NCBI GenBank assembly: GCA_007693335.1
Contig: REDU01000060.1
Span: 1 to 64,000 of the forward strand
Source of the DNA: Ilumatobacter sp.
GTDB taxonomy: Bacteria > Actinomycetota > Acidimicrobiia > Acidimicrobiales > Ilumatobacteraceae
Length of the DNA: 64,000 bases
Direction: 5' to 3'
Below the pieces are notes generated by a model. The model had not been told where the DNA came from. It saw only the letters and a program-made list of their open reading frames with translations, and searched no databases. Below are positions 24,477 through 31,662 of the stretch, piece after piece. Positions within the stretch are counted from its first letter, which is position 1. Every line of letters starts with the position of its first letter. The position numbers and the translations under genes were made by a program.

Positions 24477-25175
24477 GTGAGCCCGGCGGACGGTCTCGGA
24501 TTGCTCGCCGTGTTCGGCGACCCGGTACCGCCCGAGTTGGCGCGCACCCTCGACCTCGCCGGCTACCGCTGGAAGTCGATCGCTTCGGCCGAAGAGGCCG
24601 CCGATCACGAACCCGGCAGCGGCTGGACCGGCGCCATCGTCGACTGCAGCGCCGACCCCGATGCCGGCTGGGCGTTGGCCCGCGCCGTGCGCAAGCGCGA
24701 CACGGTGAGCCTCCCGTTGCTGGTGCTCGTGAGCGGCGGTCAGCTCGCCGACCTCTCGCTGCGCGACGAGCTGTTCGACGATTTCTGTCTCGCTCCGTTC
24801 CACCCCGCCGAGTTCGAGGCCCGCGTGCGACATCTCCTCTGGCAGATCGACGGCGGCACCCGCCCCGAGATGGTCGAGTACGCCGAGCTGGCGCTCAACC
24901 TCGAGACGTACCAGGCATCGATCGCCGGGCGGCCGCTCGACCTCACGTACATGGAGTACGAGCTGCTCAAGTTCCTCGCCCAGAACCCGGGCAAGGTGTT
25001 CACCCGCGAGATCCTGCTGTCACGGGTGTGGGGCTACGAGTACTACGGCGGTGCCCGCACCGTGGACGTTCACGTGCGCCGGCTGCGCGCCAAGCTCAGC
25101 GAGGAGCACGCCGGCCTCATCCAGACGGTGCGCTCGGTCGGCTATCGCTTCGGCCAGTCCCGCTGGACCTCCTGA
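24477..25175 (+). CDS. GlnR-like OmpR-family orphan transcriptional regulator
   Basis: 232 residues. An atypical receiver (about 8-120) in which the N-terminal acidic pair of true response regulators is missing (LLAVFGDPVPPE) is joined to an OmpR winged helix (about 130-228: LDLTYMEYELLKFLAQNPGKV, RTVDVHVRRLRAKL, TVRSVGYRFG). Actinobacterial GlnR is such a phosphorylation-independent regulator controlling glnA, glnII and amtB. Adjacency to both synthetases and the GlnR-like box before glnII support the assignment. Start GTG at 24477. It ends base-to-base against the convergent SGNH gene. Confidence 0.82.
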   Translation: MSPADGLGLLAVFGDPVPPELARTLDLAGYRWKSIASAEEAADHEPGSGWTGAIVDCSADPDAGWALARAVRKRDTVSLPLLVLVSGGQLADLSLRDELFDDFCLAPFHPAEFEARVRHLLWQIDGGTRPEMVEYAELALNLETYQASIAGRPLDLTYMEYELLKFLAQNPGKVFTREILLSRVWGYEYYGGARTVDVHVRRLRAKLSEEHAGLIQTVRSVGYRFGQSRWTS

Positions 25176-25934
25176 TCAATCGGGGGCACCGAGGAGCGTC
25201 TCGACGCCCGAGGCCACCACCTCGGCGAAGCGCTCCACCCCCACGCCGGTGGTGAGGTGCACGCCGTCGCCCGACAGCACACCCTCGTGGCCGGCGTGGG
25301 CCGACCATTCGACCACGTACGAATCGGGCCGGGCACCGATCACGGAGTGGATGGCCGCGTTGACCATCGCGGTCTGCTCGTCACGACCGCGGAACCAGGT
25401 GTCGACCCACACCACCGGCGCACCGGCGGGCAACCGGGAGAGCAACACCTCGATCTGCTCGGCCACCTCGGCCGGGTCACCGTACTGGCCGATGTCGTTG
25501 GTGCCGAGCGCGATCACCCACAGTTCGGGTGAGTGCTCGTGCGCCACCAGCTCGACGATGTCGGCGCCGGTGAACAGCCGGTCGCGCTCGCCCACCGTCA
25601 TCCGTCGACCCACCTGGGCATCGACCACCAGCACCTCGAGATCGAGCGCCGACAGCGCGTCGTCGAGCCGCTCGGCCGAGGCCACCGTGATCGAGTCGCC
25701 CACCATCGCCACCGTCGAGGGACGGTCGGCGAGACCAGAGGGACCAGCTCTGGTCTGACTCTCGACGCTCACGACCGGAGCGGCGGCGCGGGCCACACCT
25801 GCACGGTCATCGGCCGCGTCGGTGGCCGACGTGGCCGACGCACACCCCACCGTGACCGATCCGAGGCCGAGCGCCGTCAATGCCGTCAGTGCGGTCAGCA
25901 GGACGCGTCGCAGCGGCCGCTCGGGGGGAACCAT
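25176..25934 (-). CDS. SGNH/GDSL hydrolase lipoprotein
   Basis: 252 residues. A lipoprotein signal with lipobox TVGC (about residue 26) is followed by an SGNH fold: block I VGDSITVAS (Ser), block III ALGTNDIG (Asn) and block V DGVHLT (Asp, His). It would hydrolyse an ester outside the membrane, for example an acyl or acetyl group on envelope sugars or lipids; the substrate is unknown. ATG at 25934 follows a weak -10 CAGAAT at 7 bases. No intergenic gap to the GlnR-like gene: the stop codons abut. Confidence 0.88.
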   Translation of the reverse strand: MVPPERPLRRVLLTALTALTALGLGSVTVGCASATSATDAADDRAGVARAAAPVVSVESQTRAGPSGLADRPSTVAMVGDSITVASAERLDDALSALDLEVLVVDAQVGRRMTVGERDRLFTGADIVELVAHEHSPELWVIALGTNDIGQYGDPAEVAEQIEVLLSRLPAGAPVVWVDTWFRGRDEQTAMVNAAIHSVIGARPDSYVVEWSAHAGHEGVLSGDGVHLTTGVGVERFAEVVASGVETLLGAPD

Positions 25935-25971
25935 GGGCCACATTCTGGCGGTTCGCACCGGCCGTTCGGGG

Positions 25972-27381
25972 TCATTCGGCGAGACGTTGGACACGTGCCG
26001 CGAGGCGGGCGTGCTCGGCCAGCATCGTCTCGACAGCGGGCGACTCCAGCGCACCGGCGCGCACGATGGGACGGCCGTGCACGATGGTGTCGCGAGCCGA
26101 TGCCGGGCCGCAGCGGAGCCAGGCCTCGACGGGATCGGCCAGCGCACCGGCGTAGCTCGGACCGGTGAGCGACCACACCGCCAGATCGCCCACCGCACCC
26201 GGTTCGATCACCCCCAGCTCGCCCTGGCGGCCGAGACAGGCGGCGCCACCGAGGGTGGCGATCTCGAGCGCCATCCGCGCCGATCCGGAGGCGGCACCGT
26301 CGCGGAGCTTGGTGAGCAACATGGCCTGGCGAGCCTCGAGCCACAGCGAGGCCGAGTCGGCCGACGACGAACCGTCGACCCCCAGCCCCACGTGGACGCC
26401 GGCCGCACGGAGGTCGACCACCGGCGCGATGCCCGAGGAGAGGATCAGATTGCTCGACGGGCAGTGCGCCGCACTCACGCCCGCCGCGCCGAGCCGGCGG
26501 ATCTCGTCGGGTTCGGGCATCACGCAGTGGGCCACCCACGTGCGGTCGGTGCACCAGCCGGTGCGCTCGAGGTACTCCATCGGTCGACACCCGAACGTGG
26601 CGAGGCTGAACTCGTCGTCTTCCGCGTTCTCGGCGAAGTGGGTGTGCAAGCGCACGTCGAGTCGCTCGGCCAGCTCGGCCGTGCGCACCATCAGGTCCTC
26701 GGTCACGCTGAACGGCGAGCACGGCGCCAGGGCGACCCGCGTCATCGCACCCGACGACCGGTCGTGATGACGGGCGACGGCCTCCTCACACGCCGCGAGG
26801 ATCTCGTCGTCGTCGGCCACGACATCGTCGGGCGGCAGGCCTCCGTCCTTCTCCGACAGCGACATCGACCCGCGGGTGGGATGGAAGCGGATACCCAGGT
26901 CACGGGCGGCGTCGATCTCCGCGGTGAGCAGGTCACCGGCCCCGCGGGGGTGGAGATAGAGGTGATCGGTCGAGGTGGTGCACCCCGACAGTGCGAGTTC
27001 GGCCAGACCCACCCACGCCGAGACGTGCACCGACTCGGCGTCGATGGTGCGCCACAGCGGGTAGAGCGACTGCAACCACCCGAACAGCGGCTTGTCGGTC
27101 ATCGGCGGATACGCACGCGTCAGGTTCTGGAACAGATGGTGATGGGCGTTCACCAACCCCGGTGTCACCAGGCAGTCGGTGGCGTCGATCACGGTGGCGG
27201 CATCCGGCGCATCGCCGGTGCCCACGGCGCTCACGAACCCGTCGGTCACGGCCACCCATCCGTCGCTCAGCTCGCGGCGATCGGCGTCCATGGTGGCGAC
27301 GCATCGAGCGCCCCGCACCACGAGGTCGGCAGCACCCCCGGGCAGGTCGGCAGCACCCCCGGGTAGGTCGGCATCAGCCAT
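25972..27381 (-). CDS. Amidohydrolase, 8-oxoguanine deaminase/hydroxyatrazine hydrolase-like
   Basis: 469 residues of the TrzA/AtzB-type amidohydrolase family. Zinc ligands: HHH in GLVNAHHHLFQNLTR, His in LHTHFAEN and in TWVAHCVMP; catalytic Asp in GLGVDGSSSADS. The closest functional class is 8-oxoguanine deaminase, a purine-salvage or detoxification step. The start at 27381 overlaps the end of the PLP decarboxylase gene by 8 bases. Two exact 7-residue repeats DLPGGAA (from 21-bp DNA repeats) open the protein, so the extreme N-terminus is probably unstructured. Confidence 0.85.
   Translation of the reverse strand: MADADLPGGAADLPGGAADLVVRGARCVATMDADRRELSDGWVAVTDGFVSAVGTGDAPDAATVIDATDCLVTPGLVNAHHHLFQNLTRAYPPMTDKPLFGWLQSLYPLWRTIDAESVHVSAWVGLAELALSGCTTSTDHLYLHPRGAGDLLTAEIDAARDLGIRFHPTRGSMSLSEKDGGLPPDDVVADDDEILAACEEAVARHHDRSSGAMTRVALAPCSPFSVTEDLMVRTAELAERLDVRLHTHFAENAEDDEFSLATFGCRPMEYLERTGWCTDRTWVAHCVMPEPDEIRRLGAAGVSAAHCPSSNLILSSGIAPVVDLRAAGVHVGLGVDGSSSADSASLWLEARQAMLLTKLRDGAASGSARMALEIATLGGAACLGRQGELGVIEPGAVGDLAVWSLTGPSYAGALADPVEAWLRCGPASARDTIVHGRPIVRAGALESPAVETMLAEHARLAARVQRLAE
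27327..27368. repeat. Two 21-bp direct repeats at the start of the amidohydrolase gene
   Basis: Tandem 21-base units, nearly identical and encoding DLPGGAA twice. In-frame copy-number change would only lengthen the N-terminal tail. Confidence 0.7.
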
Positions 27382-28765
27382 CCGGCTCCTCCCGGAGCGA
27401 ATCGACGATCGCCTGCACGTCGTCGGCCGAGGTGAGCGGGTTGACGATGCAGATGCGCAAGATGGTCTCGCCGTTCCACGAGCTGGGCGTCACGAACGAC
27501 TGCCCGGTCGCGAGTTGGTGGTCGCTCCACACCTGGTACTGCTCACGGACCCAACCAACCCTCCGGAACATCACGATCGAGAGCTCGGGCTCCATGATCA
27601 ACTCGAGGTGCGGGGCCTCACGCACCAGCGCCGCTGCCTCCCGGGTGACCGTGAGGGTGGTCTCGACGGCCTCGATGTAGGCATCGGTCCCGTGCACGGC
27701 CACGCTGAACCACAACGGGAGCCCGCGCGCCCGACGCGACAGGTGGTGGGCGTAGTCGCTCGGGTTCCACGGCACGTCGAGCGGATCGGCGCCCTGGAGC
27801 ACCTCGAGGTACTCGGCGTGCTGGGTGTGCGCCGCCCGTGCGATGGTCGGGTCGCGGTACACGAGCGCACACGAGTCGAACGGCGCGAACAGCCACTTGT
27901 GCGGATCGACGATGAAACTGTCGGCCCGCTCGATGCCGTCGTAACGGTCGCGGATGCTGGGAGCCAGGAGGCCCGCACCGCCGTACGCACCGTCGACGTG
28001 GAACCACACCTGATGCTCGGCGCACACATCGGCGGTGCTCGCGAGGTCGTCGATCACCCCGGCGTTGGTCGTACCCGACGTGGCGATCACGGCGAAGAGT
28101 CGGTCGAGATCCGACGGGTCCAGCGCGCTCACGGTGGCACGGAGCGCTGCGCCATCGAGGCGTCCCCGCTCGTCGGCCGGCACGGCCATCACATCGGCGT
28201 CCATCGCCAGCGCCGCCTGCGCCACCGACGAGTGCGCGCCCGATGAGGTGATCATCAGGCCACGGGTGCGGTCGTGAGCGCCATCGGCGAGATGGCGCCA
28301 GTGCCAGCGGGCTGCGATCAGCGCGCTGAGGTTCCCGGCCGTGCCACCGCTGACGAACACACCGCCTGCGCCCTCGGGCAGTCCGGCCAGCGAGGCGATC
28401 CACCCCAGCGTCTCGTTCTCGGCGAACACCGCACCGGCCCCCTCGAGCCACGACCCGGCGTAGATGCTCGATGCACCGAGCACCAGGTCGAACAGCATCG
28501 ACGCCTCGGTGGGAGCGGCGGGCACGAAGGACAGGAACCGCGGATGGTCGACGGAGATGCACGCGGGAGCGAGCACGTCGGCGAACACCTCGAGCGCACG
28601 CTGTCCACCGATGCCGGCGGCGGTGATGGTGGGGCCGACGAGGTCCTGCAGTTCGGCGGGGGTGCGAGGAGCGTCGAGTGGGGGCGTCTCCATCGCCATC
28701 CGCTCGACGGAATAGCGGACGACGGCCCGGGTGAGCTCCTCGATCGCGTCGTCGTGACGGTGCAC
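27374..28765 (-). CDS. PLP-dependent decarboxylase (group II, aromatic amino acid/glutamate type)
   Basis: 463 residues. Fold-type I PLP enzyme; the Schiff-base lysine is in DSFIVDPHKWLFAPFD (about residue 293), with VSGGTAGNLSALIAAR, ITSSGAHSSVAQAA, TSGTTNAG and FHVDGAYGGA upstream. It would decarboxylate an L-amino acid to an amine; the substrate cannot be fixed from sequence. GTG at 28765. Preceded at 12 bases by a 51-residue membrane peptide gene and overlapping the amidohydrolase downstream, so the three probably share a transcript. Confidence 0.88.
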   Translation of the reverse strand: MHRHDDAIEELTRAVVRYSVERMAMETPPLDAPRTPAELQDLVGPTITAAGIGGQRALEVFADVLAPACISVDHPRFLSFVPAAPTEASMLFDLVLGASSIYAGSWLEGAGAVFAENETLGWIASLAGLPEGAGGVFVSGGTAGNLSALIAARWHWRHLADGAHDRTRGLMITSSGAHSSVAQAALAMDADVMAVPADERGRLDGAALRATVSALDPSDLDRLFAVIATSGTTNAGVIDDLASTADVCAEHQVWFHVDGAYGGAGLLAPSIRDRYDGIERADSFIVDPHKWLFAPFDSCALVYRDPTIARAAHTQHAEYLEVLQGADPLDVPWNPSDYAHHLSRRARGLPLWFSVAVHGTDAYIEAVETTLTVTREAAALVREAPHLELIMEPELSIVMFRRVGWVREQYQVWSDHQLATGQSFVTPSSWNGETILRICIVNPLTSADDVQAIVDSLREEPDG

Positions 28766-28777
28766 CAGCTGCCCGCG

Positions 28778-28933
28778 CTAGTCGTTCAGCTCGATGAGTT
28801 CACTGCCCTCGTGACGCGTCTCGGCGTCACGTCCGAGCACGAACCCGAGCACTGCTGACGCCACGGCACCGCTCATCATCACGACCACCGGGATCAGCAA
28901 GAGCACCAGGATGATCACCACGGGTCCGACCAT
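28778..28933 (-). CDS. 51-residue single-membrane-helix protein
   Basis: A small gene encoding a hydrophobic helix (residues 4-33, MVGPVVIILVLLLIPVVVMM then SGAVASAVLG) and a charged tail ending HEGSELIELND. Two facts support it as real: a -10 TAGCCT lies 6 bases before the ATG, matching the leaderless pattern of this genome, and the stop is 12 bases before the decarboxylase start. No signal cleavage site is evident, so it is likely an inner-membrane anchor or regulator. No homology recognised. Confidence 0.65.
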   Translation of the reverse strand: MVGPVVIILVLLLIPVVVMMSGAVASAVLGFVLGRDAETRHEGSELIELND

Positions 28934-28939
28934 ACGGCC

Positions 28940-28945
28940 AGGCTA
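28940..28945 (-). promoter_or_regulatory. -10 element of the 51-residue peptide operon
   Basis: TAGCCT on the minus strand, 6 bases before the ATG at 28933. Confidence 0.55.
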
Positions 28946-29015
28946 GCCAGCCGTCGCGAGCGCGGCGCACTCCGCGTGGCCGGAGCAGTCGCACCGCACC
29001 GTGGTCACGACCCGA

Positions 29016-29366
29016 TCACTCGGGCTTGTAGGCCCACGCCTCGACCTCGACGGCCATCCCGGCAGGCAACGCCGACACCTCCACCGTCGATCGGGCCGGA
29101 CGGTGATCGCCGAGCGCGGCGCCGTACGCCGCGTTGAAGGTCACGAAGGTGTCCATGTCGGTGAGGAAGCACGTGGTCTTCACGATGTCACCGAGGCCGG
29201 CGCCCATCTCCGCCAGGCGTTCCTCCAGGTTCACCATGGTCTGTTCCGTCTGGGCGGCCACACCACCTTCGACGATGGCACCGTCCTTCATGCCGCCCTG
29301 GCCGGACACGATGATGAAGTCACCGGCGCGAACGACCGGGGAGTAGGGACCGAGAGGCTTGTTCAT
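29016..29366 (-). CDS. ridA: RidA family enamine/imine deaminase
   Basis: 116 residues, trimeric YjgF/YER057c/UK114 fold. RidA hydrolyses reactive 2-aminoacrylate and other enamines released by PLP enzymes. Family landmarks are the N-terminal PLGPYSPVVRAGDFIIVSGQ, KTTCFLTDMDTF and the substrate-binding Arg in RPARSTVEVSALP, with Glu in VEVEAWA. A PLP decarboxylase lies close by, which fits. The ATG at 29366 follows -10 TACGGT at 7 bases, so the mRNA is probably leaderless. Confidence 0.94.
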   Translation of the reverse strand: MNKPLGPYSPVVRAGDFIIVSGQGGMKDGAIVEGGVAAQTEQTMVNLEERLAEMGAGLGDIVKTTCFLTDMDTFVTFNAAYGAALGDHRPARSTVEVSALPAGMAVEVEAWAYKPE

Positions 29367-29373
29367 GGCCTCG

Positions 29374-29379
29374 ACCGTA
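29374..29379 (-). promoter_or_regulatory. -10 element of ridA (leaderless)
   Basis: TACGGT on the minus strand ends 7 bases before the ATG at 29366. It lies between ridA and the stop of the upstream 2Fe-2S fusion gene, so ridA need not depend on that transcript. Confidence 0.55.
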
Positions 29380-29383
29380 GCCG

Positions 29384-30967
29384 TCAGGTGCGGCCCTCCG
29401 CGTTGCGATCGGTGGGCCACTCGGGCGGGAGGCCTGCGTGACGCCACGCGGCCGCGGCCACCGCCGCGAAGACGGCATCGGAGCCGTTCACCATCGTCGC
29501 GGACATGTCGTCTCCTGCGTCGCGATCGTTCGAGCCCGCCTCGAGTTCGACGTGCACGAGCGGGGTGTCCACGGCCCGCAGCACACCGAACGAACGGATC
29601 GTGAGGTCGAGGGGCACCCCGTCGTCGCCGATCGACAGCGCCTCGCTCCGCACCCAACCGAGTGCCATGTGCGCCGCACCCACGCAGTAGCTCCTGGTGA
29701 TCACCGACTCGACGGGGTCGTCGTGGTCCACACCGCAGCGCACGCGCACGTGCACCGCACCGTCGTCGGAGAGCCGCGCCGCAGCCACCGCGCCCGCTGG
29801 CGAAGTGACCACGCACTCCGGACCGTCGCCGAGCGTGGCCAGCACCGCCGCGACCTCGGCCCACCCAGCGGCTCGGAGCCGGGTCGACGTGCGCGGGCCC
29901 ACCACGTCGACCTCCTCCACCTCGATGCCCGGTGCCACCGAACCGATGGCCTCGACGACGCCGGGGGTGCGCACCACCCGAACGAGTCCGGTACCGTCGG
30001 GCCGCACGCCGATGGCCATCGGCGGACGCTTCGGGCCCAGCCGAACCACGTCTTCGCGGGTCGAGAGCACTCTGACCGAGCAACCGTGCTCATCGGCCAG
30101 TCGGCGCGCCACGCTCGAGACCTCACTGTCGAGCTTCCCACCGAACGCGCCGCCGTTGCCGAGGGGACCAGCCGGTTCACCGCCGGGTTCGCACCACGCC
30201 GCGTCGGGCTCGAGGTACGCGGGCTCGACCCACGTGGTCCGCAACGTGCGGGCCCACGAGCCGGAGGGCAGGTCGAGCGGCCACCGCACCGGGGCCGTGG
30301 TCCGTCGACCCTGCACCTTGCCACTGGCCGCTCGGGCCGCCGCCAGGTCGGCCCCCACCGCCCACGAGCCGTCACGACGACGCACCGCGACCAGGGCATC
30401 ACCGGGTGCGTGATCGTCGGCGAACCCGCCCCGTCCGAGTGCCACGTCGGGGCCGAGCGACTGCGGCACGCCGCCCTCGATCGCCGCCCGCTCGAGCGAT
30501 CGGTTCGAGACCGCCCACTGCCCGGTGCCCGCCGCACGGTCGAACGCAGCGACGGCCTCGATGACCGTCTGCCATCCGGTGCAGCGGCAGAGGTGCGCGA
30601 GCAGTGCCCTGGCCACGGCATCCGGCGACGACCGCTGCTGCTCCGTGAGCGCGGCCAACCGCACGATGATGCCCGGCGTGCAGAAACCACACTGGCTGGC
30701 ACCGTGGGCGGCGAACGTCTCGGCCCAACGCCGGGCATCGGCGAGGCCATCCACCGTCGTGATCGACCGGCCCGACACGCGGGTCACCGGGGTCACGCAC
30801 GCCACGCGAGGGGTACCGTCCACCCACACGGTGCAGCACCCGCACTGCCCCTGCGGGCTGCAGCCGTCCTTCACCGATCGAACACCGAGATGCTCGCGCA
30901 GCGCATCGAGGAGCGATCCGCCCGCGGGCACCTCGACGGGGGTGCCGTCGAGATCGAACCCGATCAC
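29384..30967 (-). CDS. 2Fe-2S protein fused to a truncated molybdopterin-binding (xanthine dehydrogenase-like) region
   Basis: 527 residues. Residues 1-160 form a complete CoxS/XdhC-type electron-transfer subunit: plant-type 2Fe-2S motif CSPQGQCGCC and a second cluster with CGFCTPG and CRCTG. The rest resembles pieces of the molybdenum subunit: LGNGGAFGGKLDSEV and ARRLADEHGCSVRVLSTRED. It is only ~370 residues against ~750 in functional subunits, and the C-terminal active-site Glu region is not recognisable, so molybdenum catalysis is doubtful. GTG at 30967 overlaps the upstream gene (GTGA). A divergent family or a decaying fusion; no FAD subunit is adjacent. Confidence 0.75.
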   Translation of the reverse strand: MIGFDLDGTPVEVPAGGSLLDALREHLGVRSVKDGCSPQGQCGCCTVWVDGTPRVACVTPVTRVSGRSITTVDGLADARRWAETFAAHGASQCGFCTPGIIVRLAALTEQQRSSPDAVARALLAHLCRCTGWQTVIEAVAAFDRAAGTGQWAVSNRSLERAAIEGGVPQSLGPDVALGRGGFADDHAPGDALVAVRRRDGSWAVGADLAAARAASGKVQGRRTTAPVRWPLDLPSGSWARTLRTTWVEPAYLEPDAAWCEPGGEPAGPLGNGGAFGGKLDSEVSSVARRLADEHGCSVRVLSTREDVVRLGPKRPPMAIGVRPDGTGLVRVVRTPGVVEAIGSVAPGIEVEEVDVVGPRTSTRLRAAGWAEVAAVLATLGDGPECVVTSPAGAVAAARLSDDGAVHVRVRCGVDHDDPVESVITRSYCVGAAHMALGWVRSEALSIGDDGVPLDLTIRSFGVLRAVDTPLVHVELEAGSNDRDAGDDMSATMVNGSDAVFAAVAAAAWRHAGLPPEWPTDRNAEGRT

Positions 30968-31542
30968 GGCGTGCGTCCGGAGGGCGGGGTCGATCTGATC
31001 GAGGCGGCCAGCGCACGGAACTCGTCCCACCGACCATCGGCCAGCAGCCGCGCCTGCTCCTGCCACGTGGTCGGATCGTGCACCTGGAAGCGGGCACCCG
31101 CATCGTCGAGCATGGTCCGCAGCAGCGACGTCTCGGTGTCAGCCAGATCGGCCCAGGTCAGGATCCCGATGCCGTGGCACAGGTCACGAACTCCCGGACC
31201 CAAGCCCTCGATCACGGTCAGGTCGTCGCGGACGATCGCCGGATCACCGGTGCCCGGACCCGTCGCGGCCGATGGCGCCGGAGCCGCGGCCGGAGCGGCT
31301 GCGGCCGTCTCTTCCGCCGCCTCTTCCGCCGCCTTGGTCTCGGCCCGCGCTGCGGCGAGTGCCGACTCGAGCTCGTTCACCCGGCTCCGCAGCCGGTCGA
31401 GCTCATCGCGATCGGTCGAACCGGATCGGGCACTCGCCAGCTGGCGGCGGGCCGTCACGCTGCGCAGCGCCGCCCCGACCACCACGCCCAACACGAGCGC
31501 GACGGCGAACCAGAGCAGGCCCATCGACAACGTGTACGGCAT
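30964..31542 (-). CDS. Membrane-anchored coiled-coil protein with C-terminal helix-hairpin-helix-like domain
   Basis: 192 residues. One N-terminal membrane helix (about 5-28), a short coiled coil (ELDRLRSRVNELESALAAAR), an Ala/Pro-rich linker, and a ~90-residue domain DLTVIEGLGPGVRDLCHGIGILTWADLA ... HDPTTWQEQARLLADGRWDEF. That last domain is a helix-hairpin-helix relative found appended to membrane or electron-transfer proteins. A GGAGG ribosome site precedes the ATG. Translationally coupled to the 2Fe-2S fusion downstream; function unknown. Confidence 0.75.
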   Translation of the reverse strand: MPYTLSMGLLWFAVALVLGVVVGAALRSVTARRQLASARSGSTDRDELDRLRSRVNELESALAAARAETKAAEEAAEETAAAAPAAAPAPSAATGPGTGDPAIVRDDLTVIEGLGPGVRDLCHGIGILTWADLADTETSLLRTMLDDAGARFQVHDPTTWQEQARLLADGRWDEFRALAASIRSTPPSGRTP

Positions 31543-31662
31543 CAGCTCACCTCCCGTTCGGTCCGCGGCGTCACGGTCGACCCGCTCGCGCTCGAAGCGG
31601 TGGCCAGCTTCACCGTGCGGGCCGTCGACGTCAACACCCCCGAGCGGCCATCACCGCGATCC

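Noticed and set aside
31546-31641. 31-codon frame on the minus strand between the OmpA protein and the coiled-coil protein
   Set aside because: No ribosome site or promoter of its own, and no recognisable sequence; the following gene has its own GGAGG site.
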